Positions 52,444 to 64,000 of a DNA stretch of 64,000 nt are shown here, piece by piece. Position 1 is the stretch's first letter. Each line of letters starts with the position of its first letter. The translations under genes were made by a program, and so were the position numbers. This DNA is from Eutreptiella sp. 'Long Island Sound 2002' (taxonomy: Eukaryota > Euglenozoa > Euglenophyceae > Eutreptiales > Eutreptiaceae): assembly GCA_964036045.1 (NCBI GenBank), contig OZ038383.1, forward strand, positions 110,953,188 to 111,017,187, in the 5' to 3' direction. The notes beneath the pieces are model-generated. The model had not been told where the DNA came from. It made no database searches and worked only from the letters and a program-made list of their open reading frames with translations.

Positions 52444-55400
52444 TCAGGCGCCCTTGGCTGCAATCGCCCGGGTGAGTGCTGCCAAGTCCGAAACGTGGAT
52501 CTTGGTCTTGTGCTTGCGGATGTACTCCATGAAGGGAGTATTGACCCGCGGCACGAACGAGGAGACGGGTTCCCAGATGTCGTGGGACGGCCCATAGCCT
52601 CGCCAACGAACCTTGAACTCCAGGCCTCCGGGTGCCGAGGCGTTCGGACGCTGAGCAAGGATCTTCTCGACTGTATAGTCGTCCTGTTCAGCATAGTCGT
52701 CGTCCGAATCGGCCTCATGTGCGGCGTAGCCCAGGGACACATGCTGGTCACGGAGGTCGGGTTCCCGCACACGGAGTTGACTCTCGTGGCGCTCCCGGAA
52801 CTGTCCGTGACCCACCTTGATGCGGTAGGTGTCCTCACCAATCCTGCGGACCACCTCTCCGGGTGTGAACCAGGTCTTGGTGCGGTGGGTGCCCATAGGG
52901 CGGGGTCTGATCACCCACACCGGGTCTCCCACCCTGAACTTCTGCGCTGTCGAGCTCGGGGCGGACTTCTGACGCTCAGCATGCTCCTTCTCGAGCTGCT
53001 GGCGGATGTCCGCGCCGTTTGCTCTTGCCGCGCGAAGAACTCCTTGGCATCCATGGCCATGCCATCACCAGACAGGGGAAGTCCCCGACCCAGGGGATCC
53101 CTGCCGAACAGAATCTGGTGAGGGGACAAACCACCCAGTGTGGGGGTGTCATGATGGGCCTTCAGAGCAGGCCACATCTCCTCAAACCAGTTCCGTTGTG
53201 GATTGGTGATGTGGATCTTGCGCAGCTTCTCGAACAGCTGCCGTCCAGCCACTTCAGCACGGCCGTTAGACCGGCTGAGATAGGCGACGCTCTTGGCATG
53301 ACGTATTCCCATGGGGGAACACATAGCCTTGAACCAGCCACCAGTAAACTGGGGCCCTCGGTCACTGCAAATGGTGCGGGGGATGTCAAAGACGGTCAGC
53401 CAATGACAAATCATCATGACTTCCACTTCCTTGGCAAGCAACCCCTTTTTGCGTGCCGGAACGGCCACTACGTAGCCGCTGTGGCGGTCCACACAGAGAA
53501 CCACACAGTCAAAGGTCTCCTTGCCAATGTGCACTTCGGGCATGGAGAAGACGTCCATGGCCACGCTCTCCATGGGCTGGTCAGGAACCGGGGTCCATTG
53601 GGCTTCCCCCTTGACGTTCCGGTTATCGGGATTGCAGGCCTGACAGACCGAGCAACCCTTCCTGACCTTCTTGATGGCGGTGTAGAGAACGATATGGTCG
53701 ATCTCGAACCGACGCTGCATGTCAAGGGCTTGCTTCTTGACCCCTGGGTGCAGCATGTGGTGGTGCCAAGCTTCACAAAGCTCGAGCACCCGGGACTCCG
53801 GTACTAGCAGCTTACCATTCCGGTAGAGCTTGCCATCTTCCTCAGTCAGCCCCTTTGGCCACTTCTGCCCGTCGTCAGGGTCGGTCACAGCCCTATACTC
53901 GGCCGCAAAGGCCTCAGACTTGGCGTAATCGTCGGTCCAGTCGTCCTGGACGCAAGACTCCGGGAAGAGGTGCTTGTCGGACTCAGCTCCCTCAGGGGCG
54001 AGTACACTGACCGCTCTGCTCACCCTCGACGCGAGGGGGGCATCTGCAGCCATGACGACGAAGCATTTAGCACCCTGCTCCTCCATCAGGCGCTCCATTT
54101 CGATGATCCTCTTGGCTTCAGCGGTCTCAGCCTCATCGCCATGGGCAGAGATATCCGTCATGCCCTTGCTGGCGGGATAGGCCCACCTACTGAGACAGTC
54201 CGCCACGGTGTTATCCTTTCGAGGAATATACACAACTTTGAGGTCGAACTTGGCCAAGGTCTCATGCCATCTTGCCCGTCGGGAGGCGGGACCTGAGGGG
54301 GTGTCCACGTGCTCCTTGTGCCACGACTGCAGACTCTGATGGTCGGTGCAGACGGTGACGGGATGGAGGGCTATGTACCCAGCCCATTTCCTGAGAGCCA
54401 TGACGATGGCATACGCCTCCTTTTCACGGGGCGTCCACGTCCGTCTCTGGCCTTCCGCCAGGACTCGGCTCCAGAAGGCCACGGGCACGTGCCTCCCGTC
54501 GTCAAGCACTTGCTCCAACACAGCGCCAATGGCGTAGTCGGAAGCGTCGGTGCGCAGGACAAACCCTCGGTCGGGATCCACGAGGTGCAGACCCACTGCG
54601 GATAGCAGCGCCTGCTTCATCCCCTCAAAGGCACGGTCGGACTCAGCTGTCCAGACCAGAGCCTTCTTGGACCCCTTCTTGGTCTCCTCTCGGTTGCCCT
54701 TGAGCATGGTCGTCATGGGGGCTGCATACTCGGCATACATTTTGATATACCCCGAGTAGTAGTTGCAGAACCCCAGATACGCCCGTAGCTCAGAGACCGT
54801 CTTGGGCTTTTCCCAGTGCTCAATCGCAGCCACCTTGCCAGGTATGGGCTTTCGCTGCCCGTTCCCGACTACGTGGCCAGCGAAGACCACCTCGCTTACC
54901 GCAATGGTGGCCTTGTCACTGCTGCCCGTGAGTTTGTGCCGAACCAGAAGGTCCAGCACTCGAGTGACGTCCCTTTCATGTGCCTCCAGGAGCTCCTCGT
55001 AGCTCATACTGGGGTTCCCGGACGCGATGATCACGTCGTCCACGAAGGGGTCCGCACAGTCACGCACCGGCTCAAGCAGGTTCTCCAGCATCCGCTGAAA
55101 AGCCGCATTGCCGTTGGTAACGCCCATGGGCATCACCTTCCACTGGAGAGGTCCAAGTGGAGTGCTCATGGCTGTGCAGGCACGGGACTCCTCGGCGAGA
55201 GGCATCTGATGATAACCATGTTTCAGGTCAATCACCGTGAAGATCCTCCGCCAGTGTTGTTTTTGCAGCATGTCCTCAATGAGGGGCAGCGTATAGCTGT
55301 CATGCTGCGTTTGGGCGTTCAGGCTGCGGTAGTCGACCACGAGCCGCCATTCACCGGCCACCTTCTTGGGGACGACGAAGCACGGAGAGGCCCATTCGGA

Positions 55401-57425
55401 GTGGCACGGCTCGAGCCAGCCTCTCTGGATGAAGTCACGGAGGATCTTCTCCATGGCCTCTTTCCTCTCGCCCCTCAGGGCAAACTCCCGGTGCCGGTAC
55501 ACACGGGGGTCCTGCTTCAGTCGTATCTTGGCCTCGCCATACGGTCCGCGCACCGGTGGTGGAAACACAGGCTTACCGCTGAAGGAGGTATCACCATATT
55601 TCTGCTTCAGCCTGGCCCTCAATGCCTGAATCTTGGGGCAATCATCGGACTCCGCCTTGGCTTTCCCGGGCACCTGGACCACGGAGCTTACTTGAGGGGT
55701 AGCTAATCCGCTCGCTTTCGGCTCAGGTGGTCTTTCCAGGTAGCCCAAAGGGCCATCTCTGGTCTTGCCTCGGAATAGATCGCCGTAGGTGGGTGGGTTA
55801 CCCCCGATTGGCTCGTCCTGGCTGGATAGGTGGTCCAGCACCCTCTGCACGAAGGTGTTCCCGTCATAGGAACCAGAGACGATCGAGTCCACTTCCCACC
55901 AGGCTTTGTCCTGGCCTTTGCCCTCACGCTGGGTTCCCCAGTCGTGAAAGGGCTGATCCATATACCCCTGAACCAGATCCCACTCCTCTTCAGTGAGGGG
56001 GTCTTCCGATTCCGATTCTTCGATGTCAACAGGGGGAACCGCAAAGCATTGCCGCCATGGCTCCGCTATGATGCGGTTGACACACACGAAGTCCGTGGCG
56101 TTGTCCTGATCAAGGCCCCCATCCACATAGTGGAATTCCGTTGGCCATCTCTGGGGTGGCATGGGCTGTCCCTTAGCGTCCTGATAGACACTCTCTCCAG
56201 CCGGTAGGATGACCTTGTTTAAGGTCATGTTGGTCAATGAGGCTACCCAATGTCGGGTACTTTCCTCCTCGGTGCATCCCATAGGAACAACCAGCACTGC
56301 CTTGGAGCGGTCCTTGCGAATCTTCGCTATCGCTCTTGGAATGTCCCAACGGGGGCAATGGATCCACATCCAACCCTGATGCGGACCCCAGTGCTTCTTC
56401 CACGCGGAGTCCTGGGCGCTCCAGTACTTCTCACAAACCCGAAGATGGGCGGAGGTTCCTGGAGAGAACGCATCCAGGGCCAGATCCGACGCTCCCAGGT
56501 CCGCAACCACTCGGTTCGCCACTTCCGGCATTACGCCGTACTCCTGGTTTGCTGGCCCAGTTGGCTCAGTGCCCAGTGCGGCTACTTCGAGCTGATCGCG
56601 TTCGGGGTGGATCAATTGGCATTCCACATGGTGCTCAGGTGACGAAAGCCACGAGAGCTGGTCGTCCTGGTACAGGGTCATGGAGGCCTGGGCCGGGAGG
56701 ACGCCGGAGTCCGTGTCCATCATGAAGTCGTACCCGACGATCATGTCCCAGTCCATCTCGGCCTCGTAGAAGCGACCGTACAGGAGGATTTCCTTGCCAA
56801 GGTCTGGGCGGCTCAGCTCACGATGGTTCACGAACTGCAGCCCAATGGCCGCTTCCTTCGTGCCTCCCACCATTTACTGGCCGTTTGCCACCTTCAGCCT
56901 GACAGGTTTCCGACTGTCGGTCAGACACTCTGGCGGAAGTAGGCCAGCCTTGACCAAGCTGACCTGAGCGCCCGTGTCGACCAACACGTCGAAAACCTTT
57001 TCCACTTCCCCGCATAAGGCACGGACCTTAAGGTGCAACTGCCGCTCGCGCCCAACTCGGCGCACGGCGTGCAAGCTCAGGATCTCCGGCCGTTCCAGAA
57101 GCTCAACAAGCGACTGGTGCAGGTCGTGGACAATGGGCTCAGGCTGCCCATCTGCAGCATCGAGCTGCGGTCCGGGTGATCCTCCGATGCTCTCGGATAG
57201 ATCCTGTAGTACATCAAACACATTCTTGGTCGCGAAGGACGGACGGGTGCAAGGGTTCGTGCCTTCACTTGCCCTCAACCCGCCTCCGCGACTGGGTGCC
57301 GGACCGGGCCTTCCGCCCGCGGCAGTCCCTTTGTACTCATCGACTCCCGACTGGGATGGTTCGGCGCTTCCCACGTCACCATCCTGCGACCGTCCTAGCT
57401 GGGGCCCTTGGCTGCAGGGGCTCCG
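52444..57425 (-). pseudogene. pol: Element E pol: protease to chromodomain, with one stop and one frameshift
   Basis: Read on the - strand from just after the gag UAG (57,426). Protease DTGAQVSLV at about 56,955-56,978. A TAA at 56,874-56,876 sits in the middle of protease in an otherwise open frame. Then a 1,320-residue frame (56,873-52,911): protease end (VGYDFM); methyltransferase-like domain with LDAFSP, HCPRW where the other elements have NPPF, and AVLVVPMG; reverse transcriptase with FVDD (about 55,036-55,047); RNase H with TDAS and TDHQSLQSW; integrase with an H-H-C-C finger (GCSVCQAC), DVFSM, SDRGPQFTGG and the NGRAEVAGR glutamate. Near 53,020 the frame shifts. The final frame (52,932-52,444) holds the chromodomain: YTVEKILAQR, FKVRWRGYG, DIWEPVSSF. 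Inactive copy, full domain set. Confidence 0.93.
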
Positions 57426-60400
57426 CTAGGGGGCGTCGGTTGTGGAAGTAGGGGAAGTCTGCTCGGCATCAATCTCGTTGACGCCCTTCTTCCTTTCCCT
57501 TCTTTCCTTTCTAATCGTCTTGTTCTTGTCCTTGTTCTTGTCGTTCTGGTTGTTCTCCTTGTTCTTGTTGTCCGACCTGGGGACCCAGTTCCTCTTGATC
57601 TCCTGGATCTCCTTGGCCAACTCGGTCCCCTGCGACACCAGCTTGGAGAGCTCGTCCCTGTCCACCTCCACCTTGGCTTCCCGGATACCCGCGGGCGCAC
57701 GCTTCTTCGACCCGTGCGCCTTCTTGTAAGCCTCCGTGTCGGCCTTGTGGACGGGGCATGTTCGGTGGTCATGGTTGAAGCCTCGCTTCCTCCCATAACA
57801 CACGAAACAGCCCTGAGGGTGAGCTCGTATGAACTCCCCAAAGGACAGCGGAGGGTCGCCAATGCGGTGAGGGTCCCTCTTCTCCTGTTTCCTCCAACCC
57901 TGCTGCAGGGGCTTCCAGTTTCCCGGTTTGCTCCCCGCGCTCAGGTTCTTGGCCACGAAGGCACAAACGGCCACCTCGGCGGGCTCATCGTCGTCGTCAT
58001 CGTCGACGGGAGTCTCATCGCCGTCGGCTCCCGCTGGGTCGATGGCAGCTTCCCCGCCAGGTCCCTCGCCAACGTAGTTGACGTCGCCGTCGCCGGGCCT
58101 CAACCCGCGGGTGTGGTGGAGGTTTCGGTACTCCTTGAGTACTTCCTCGCCAACCCACTCCAGGATCTCGTCGCAGCTCATCCGCGCCGGGATGGCCTGC
58201 AGACGGATGGTCTGGCCGCTCAACTCACACTCGTCAAGGCGCCACATCGCGGTCTTCTCGCGATCGCCCGAGACGGTGATGAGGAGAGCGTTCCGCAGGG
58301 AGTGCCGTTTGACATCCCGGGCCACGTTCTTCCTCGTCCGAGCCACCACGTTCGTATGATACTCTTTGGGGAGCATCATCTTGACCGTGTGGTTGGACTT
58401 GGCCCGCTTGGATTCCTCCTTGGTGACCCTCTTGATCCATGCCTCCGGCAGCATGGAGAGCATGCGAGCCTGCTCGTCACCCTCGTTCCGATCCTCCACG
58501 TTGCGGCGGTAGAGGGTGTATTTCCCTCGGAAGTCCCGCCAATCCCGCAGGCGGATCTCCCGTCCATCATGCTCAAGCTTGATGGACTTCCACTGCTTGG
58601 CAGCCACCTGCGGAGCGTCCACCCGCTCCTGCTCGTTGAGCCACTTCTTGGCTCCCTTGAGGGTCTTGATTCTCCCCTCCTTGGTCGCCACGAAGTAGAG
58701 CTCTCCGAGCACTTCCGGCAGGCGGTACCTGAACCGTCTGAAGACATATCTCTCCGCATCCGCGGGAGGCATGTCCTCAGTAACGGTTACCCCCCAATCG
58801 TCCAGCTATTCCAAGAAGCGGTCGAGGTTGAGGGGGTTGCCGTCGTACATGGGGGGCTTGATGTCCTTCAAGTCTTCCCACACGGCGGCATCCGCGGCCT
58901 TAGAGACCATGAACGCCGGCCGCGAGGTCGGCCGAGGTTCCCATCGGCCTCTCCCACGGACTCCCACGGCCGCCACGTCCATCTCCTCCATGGAATCCCT
59001 GTGGCTACGCCGCGGTTCCTCCATGTACGCTGAACCCAGATGTTCACGCCGTACTCCTTCCATGTATGCCTCCTCATCACGGCGCCGGCGGCTGCGTTCA
59101 GCAGCCTCCCGTCGTACACCACGCGGCGGGCTGATGTCGAACTCCTCCAGGTCCAGGTCCAGGTCCTCACCTTCGCCGACATCCCACTCCACGTCTCCTC
59201 TGGGGACCTCATCCCTGAGTCCATCATAACGTCCACCAGCCATTGGGATTGGCTCCAGGGCTGGTGCGGGGCGCCGGGGGCGTGCCGGTGTCCGCGGTGG
59301 AGCACGGCGGTTGCGGTGCTCCGCGCTGAGCCACTCATCACGCCAATCCTCACTGCCACTGCCGGGCGGCACGCGCTCGTTGCGGCGGCCAGCGCTGTGG
59401 TGAGAGGGGGCGGTGAGAGAGGGGGCACTGGCGCCTGGGCGACTCCTGGGGGCTCCGCCGGGGGCGTGGAGTCTGCCTGGACCTGGTCCGGGTCCCCAGC
59501 CGTCGTCCGACGAGCCAGACTCCAGGGGTGGGTGGTCGCTGCCGACGCTCCCACGGGCTTCCAGCGCGTCCAGCCTCTGCTGCAGGCCGCTGATGACCGT
59601 GTTCAGCTGCCTGGTCTCAGCCCTGGCGATGTCCAGCTCTCTCTGCGCGCGCGCGGCGACCTCGGAGATGCGAGTTATCTCGCCCTTGCCCGTGTCTACC
59701 TCGCGCTGGAGGAACTGGACCCTCCTGCGGAGGTAGACAATCCACCGCCAGGTGGTATCCGGGTCGCCGTTCCCTGGTGGGTCGTCGGGGTCCCCAGGGG
59801 GTCCTCCAGGAGGGCCTCTGCCGGGTCCGCCCGGTCCAGGGGGTCCTCCCCCGCCCGGTGGTCCGCCTCCAGGGGGTCCACTTGGTGGGCGTCCTCCAGG
59901 GGGTCCTGATGGTCCTCCGCCAGGGGGTCCCGGTTGGTCTCCGCCGGGTCGCCTTGATGGGTCCGAGGATGGGCGCTTCTTCGTGATGCCGAAGTCCATG
60001 TCGTCATCCTCGTCCATGTCGCCCCACCTGGGCGTCTCGGTCTCGGAAGACTCCGAGCTCCGGCAGGGAGGAGGGAGATCCTCATCCTCACCTTCCGGCT
60101 CCATGGGGACGTCTCCGCCTCCTCCACCCGTCCAGGCCACCACTTGGCGATGTTGGCGGCCTCGTTCATCCCCGTCGCTGGCGGTGAAGAAGGGGTCACT
60201 GTCGTGGGGGTGTCCACCCGCTGGCCTCCGCGGCCTCTCGGGGGTCTTCCCCTTGCCCTTCCTCCGTCGATGGGCAGTGGGGCCACTGCTCCCACTGCTG
60301 CCCGTGTCGGCCTCGTCCAGCGTCATCTTGGAGGAGGCGTCCCCTTCGAACAGCTTTCGAAGGGTCTCCACTCGTGATCCTCCCGGGGGAGTCTCGCGGC

Positions 60401-61747
60401 GGAGTTTGGCCTCTGCCTCCTCCATTGCGGCGGCGGTGGCTGCGGCAGCTCGCCTTTCGGCCTCCTCCCGGGCACGAGCCGCCTCGGCTTCCCGGGTCTG
60501 CTGCAGCCGCGCCTTCTCCGCTTCCAACGCCGCCAGCTCCGCCTCCGTCTTGGCCCTGTCCTCAGCGACCTTTCGTCGCGCGGCCTCGATGGCGTCCTTC
60601 TTGGCGGCGTCCGCCTGGGCCTTAGCCGTCGCTTCGGCGTGGGCCCTTTCCTCCGCCTCCTTCTTTGCCCTCTCTTGGGCAAGCGCCTGTTCCAGCGCCC
60701 TCACCTCGGCCTCCTGCAGGCAATGGCCTCTTGCGTCAGGCGGGCTTCCTCGTCGGCTGCCGCAAACTCACCGTTGACCTGGGCAGTCGCTGCCCCATGG
60801 GCGGCTACGACCGTGAGTCCGGCCGCAATGGCCGCCACGGTCTGGGCGTGGATGGTCATGCCATGCGCCCACTCCGCAGCCTCCTCCTGGGCGGTGCCAA
60901 CGGCGCCCTCCACGGCAGCGCTGTGCTGCCTGGCCCGTTGCCGGGCAACCTGAAGGTTGCAGGGCACCCCACAGGCGCGCTCACAGGCGCGCGCCACGTC
61001 CCTGTCGGGAGCGACGCTGCTGCTGGAGCTGGCCTGGTCGGCCGGCATCCTCCCGCGGTGGGCCGACTCCAGGTCGCTGCTGGGGCCTGCTGGGGCCTGC
61101 TGGGGACTCAGGAGCAGCGGACGGGGCTTGGCCTTGGTCCGCTTGGCGACTTCCATGAAGTCACCAAGGGTGGCGTGGCCGGGGTGGTGACCACCATTGG
61201 CCCGTTGGGGACTGGGGGCTGGGGTTCCGCCCTTGGCGCCTTGGGCGGCTTCGGCGGCCAGGGACTCCTGGTACTCCCGCCACTCCCGGTCCCGCTTCTT
61301 GTCCCCGGCGGACCGCTTCTCCTTCCCCGGAGACGCGCTGCTGCTGCCCTGCAGCCTGCGCTCGCTCCCCGGTTCCTGGAAGTTCTTTTCGATCATGTCC
61401 CACATGGAGACATTGATCGTGGCGCCCGACGGGTACGCCTTGGAGTCCTCGTCCTCCTCAATCCAGTCGGGGCGCAGCCCTTCGCCGGGCCTGTCCGGCC
61501 GGGTCCAGGTCCTCCAGCGCCTCTGCTCGAAGCGGAAGGCGAACCCTTCCGCCCGCAGCCAGTCCTCCACGGCCTGCAGGCGGTCGGGGGCCATGTCCGT
61601 GCGGAGCTCGAAGCTCCGGGGCATGCCGCCTTTGCACTGGGGCTGGCTGTGGCGGTAGTGCTGGTCCCAAACCAACCCACGCAGTAGGTGCGCTGCATGG
61701 GGGTGGGGCCGCGGCCACGTCTTACCCGCTTCTTGCCAGTTTACCAT
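57426..61747 (-). pseudogene. gag: Element E gag: coiled-coil/collagen-like Gag with zinc knuckle, broken
   Basis: Starts at the conserved MVNW (61,747; the frame is open from 61,798). The first 350 residues match element F. A one-base shift near 60,720 moves to the 60,704-58,806 frame. That frame holds an Ala/Glu/Arg coiled coil (about 130 residues), a collagen-like Gly-Pro-Pro run (about 59,755-59,960), a second short coiled coil and Pro/Arg-rich sequence. A TAG at 58,806-58,808 interrupts the start of the capsid-like region (MYDGNPLNLDRFLE). The same frame continues for 448 residues with YFVATKEG and a zinc-knuckle variant CFVC...H-x4-C with eight residues in the second gap in place of four. 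The UAG at 57,426-57,428 ends gag. Unusually long (about 1,440 residues) for a Ty3 Gag. Confidence 0.85.
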
Positions 61748-62165
61748 GGCAGCGGGGGCGTAGTTGGTGTTGAGGTCCTTGGTGGGCTCTCGTTCCACTC
61801 AATGAACTGGTGGTGGTTGTTGAGGCGGGTGCTGCAGCACTGGATTGGGAGTGCGACTGGTGCTGGTCAGCCGGTGGTTGTGGAGGTGGTTGACGCGGCC
61901 TTGCTGGTCGGCCGATGGGACTCGCTGATGCAGGAGTCCTGGTCTCTGCACCTCTTTCACGGTTGCTGCGCGGTCAGGGCGATGCTCTGGACGGCGCTGC
62001 GGGCACCGTGACGAACTCAGCGCTGTCGCTGGGCGGCGCTGCGAGCCGCTGCGCTGCGCTGCGAGCTGCTGCGCTGCGCTGCGAGCTGCGAGCTGTGAGC
62101 TGCTGCGCCGCGCTGCTCGGGGTTGGTGGCCCCGAGTGGCACGCGAGGGCTGGGTAACCCCGCGG
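61748..62165 (-). other. Element E leader between 5' LTR and gag
   Basis: An untranslated leader matching 36,566-36,787 of element F in parts. It includes a GCTGCGCTGCGAG-type microsatellite at about 62,038-62,115. Element F has, between LTR body and leader, about 150 bp (36,412-36,564) that E lacks here, including the LTR end and any primer site. Confidence 0.65.
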
Positions 62166-64000
62166 CACTCTGCAACAAGGGAACGAAAATATGTACAGCA
62201 ACACATCGGGATATGTACACATGGGGTTAAGACTGGACTGGGGTAAATGCATCACAGGACAATAGACACTCTATACCAACTCGTATCCCAATCCCAGGTC
62301 CGACCCTCTCAGTTGCTGGTGGGGGCGGGGGCTCAAACACAACCCATGCCCTGCTCAGTCCGGACCCTGAAACCCTGCCAATGGGGGAGGTGTCCCGCCC
62401 ATCCACAGGCGAGTTCCTGGAAACCAAGGAGCTCCAGGGCCACCCAACAGTGGCTCCCTATGCTTCCTTAACGGCAGGTCCCAACTCTTCTCTGAGACAG
62501 AGATATGGGCCCGCCATTCTCACCCAGGAGCTGGTAGCTGAAAATGGGCTGTTTCAGCCCAAACTGAAATTAGCTCAAAAATCTCCAAAGTTGACCCCTC
62601 GTCCATACCCGCCAGAGGTAGGGACGAGGCAACTGACCCTATGCCCCTCGAGTACCAACTCCCTGTAGCCCTCACCCAACCTGGTTCCCTCTGAGGTCCC
62701 GGCATCAGGGCACCACGGGTTCGTCACGTGGGGTCATGATTGCCAAAATGGCAAAATCGGCCGTCTCGGGCGACCGTCCAGGGTAGGAAATCTTGGCGAT
62801 ATTGACGCGCCAAGCCTTGATTCACAACCGTTGATATCCCCTTTGGTCCCATGCCCTGGGTTATCGCTCGCTGTCACGCTGGCTGCTTACTGTTCACCGA
62901 GGGGATGACCACACGGACGGGGCAGAAAGCAACATGCGGTGCAAAGGTGGGGATCCTGGACCGCACCAAAAGTTGAATAACTCCGGATGAGCCGGAGGAG
63001 CAGATACGAAACTCAAGGGCGTTCAACCCTCCGTCATTTGCTACAATATGCGCCTTTGTTTTCTGGCTAGATCCCGTGCCCCATGGAGATATGGTAATTG
63101 CAACATGGCATACAATGGCAAAAACAGCGAAATTCGGCCAAAATGGCCCGCACTCATGATTCCATATCTCCATGGCCACGGCGAGGATCCTTTCAACCAA
63201 AGATGCGATAGATACATGGGACTTAGGTCCCATTATATGCCACTTGCCATCCCTCATGGTCGCCTCTAGCTATTTTTCCCATTGGGGGGAAAGTGACACA
63301 CGTATGGGGCAGAATGGCAACATGCCCCAACTTGGGTGACTCACAACTCTCCCATCGAGAGGAGAGGCCACATGGGGAAACATCCCATTTGATGCGGGTT
63401 TACGTGCCCTCTCCGAATTGCCCTTACCCTTGGTCAAGTGGCGCACGCAACCTCGGGGGTGAAATCAGGGGGAGAAGGAGTTTGTGGCCATTTTGGGCAA
63501 AACGGCCAAAATTCACCCAAAAGCGGTCCCTCCAAATATCGTATCTCCGTATCGCAAGAGAAAGGAGCCTCGGGCTTTTGCATGGATGTAAACCGAAGCT
63601 TTGCTTCCCTTTTGCAACAAGGGTTGAGGTTCAAAGCACAATGAAAGCATTTTTAACACCTCAATCCTTGAAGCACACTATTTATGGGAAAAAGTGCATA
63701 TATCGGCGATATTGGCATGTGCATATCCTTGGGACCTTGAGGAGCAAAAATATGAGTAAACACGTTTCGAGTAGGCCCATAGTAGGTGCTTTCCAACATG
63801 CACACTATGGTTAGATTGTCTCCACCCACTCATGTCATTAGTGCTTGCATATGAGCGCGTGTGCAAAGAGGCAATGTGGCACGCGTGCTCACAAGGCGAA
63901 ATTATATAAAATAGAAGACAAGGTTGTAAAAATCAACCAATCCATCCACGATGTCCTTCGTGGTCTCTACTTTACATATTGCCTTGGTTCGAGGCTCAAC
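62166..64000 (-). repeat. Element E 5' LTR (incomplete at both ends in this window)
   Basis: Matches 37,478-39,312 at about 98 percent by eye. Its gag-proximal 133 bp are deleted and its outer part lies beyond the window. No gene. Confidence 0.88.

Larger units (their letters stand above)
37345..64000 (-). mobile_element. Element E: Ty3/Gypsy chromodomain LTR retrotransposon (right end beyond window)
   Basis: On the - strand: 5' LTR (>=1.8 kb, 62,166 to beyond 64,000), leader, gag, in-frame UAG, pol, 3' untranslated region, purine tract and 3' LTR (37,345-40,188). Element G (10.8 kb) is nested in the 3' untranslated region. E lies inside the gag of an oppositely oriented same-family copy (F). 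LTR divergence is about 2 percent by eye over the shared 1.8 kb. The copy is inactive: one frameshift and one stop in gag, a stop in protease, a frameshift before the chromodomain, and loss of the end of the 5' LTR with the primer site. Confidence 0.88.

Noticed and set aside
56874-58808. Reassignment of UAA/UAG to a sense codon, since the three same-frame stops in element E are all UAR
   Set aside because: The element B pol ends in UAA exactly where the A copy has UGA, so UAA acts as a stop. The UAA in E protease and the UAG in E gag are better seen as copy-specific nonsense mutations. Only the gag/pol UAG is shared.
57408-59033. 541-codon + strand ORF opposite element E gag
   Set aside because: An antisense shadow of a GC-rich coding frame; no recognisable protein features, and gag domains are clear on the - strand.

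Overview
This window is almost wholly made of nested long-terminal-repeat (LTR) retrotransposons. I recognise no conventional host gene, rRNA, convincing tRNA or CRISPR array. It is eukaryotic nuclear DNA: Ty3/Gypsy polyproteins with chromodomains, LTRs, primer-binding sites matching the 3' end of initiator tRNA-Met, polypurine tracts and 5-bp target duplications. A repeat-rich microalgal or other protist genome is my best guess, but nothing here fixes the species.

Left half (1 to about 32,115): an old Ty3/Gypsy copy, element A, enters the window inside its 5' LTR (1-128). It continues as a decayed gag (203-657) and pol (2,910-4,201, 11,092-12,498 and 26,723-29,673), then a non-coding 3' tail to about 32,115. 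Three things interrupt it. (1) A 207-bp direct repeat (659-865 and 2,680-2,886) brackets 1.8 kb of unrelated DNA. (2) A 2.7-kb block is present twice (1,498-4,201 and 9,680-12,383), and the copies are separated by a 5.48-kb very GC-rich island (4,202-9,679) holding frameshifted proline-rich ORFs of unknown function. (3) A younger same-family copy, element B (12,499-26,722, LTRs about 708 bp, duplication ACTAC), sits in A's reverse-transcriptase region. B has an intact gag, and its pol is cut by element D (19,559-22,597), a small non-autonomous LTR-bounded element.

Right half (33,396-64,000): a truncated element F (a 3.0-kb LTR and the start of gag, + strand) is interrupted by element E of the same family on the - strand. 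E has its 3' LTR at 37,345-40,188, pol at 52,444-57,425, gag at 57,426-61,747 and a 5' LTR from 62,166 running off the window. E is itself split in its 3' untranslated region by element G (41,633-52,397, LTRs 532 bp, duplication CCTCA). G is the youngest insertion: I saw one difference between its LTRs.

Shared themes: B, G and E are three different chromodomain Ty3/Gypsy lineages with the order gag, protease, methyltransferase-like domain, reverse transcriptase, RNase H, integrase, chromodomain. In all three, pol follows gag in the same reading frame after a single UAG (UAG-GGG in B and G, UAG-CGG in E), which points to stop-codon readthrough as the Gag-Pol strategy. All three also place a domain resembling the N6-adenine-methyltransferase-like domain of DIRS retroelements between protease and reverse transcriptase, an unusual position. 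These two points, the unknown GC-rich island and the modular E/F LTRs are the most interesting observations.
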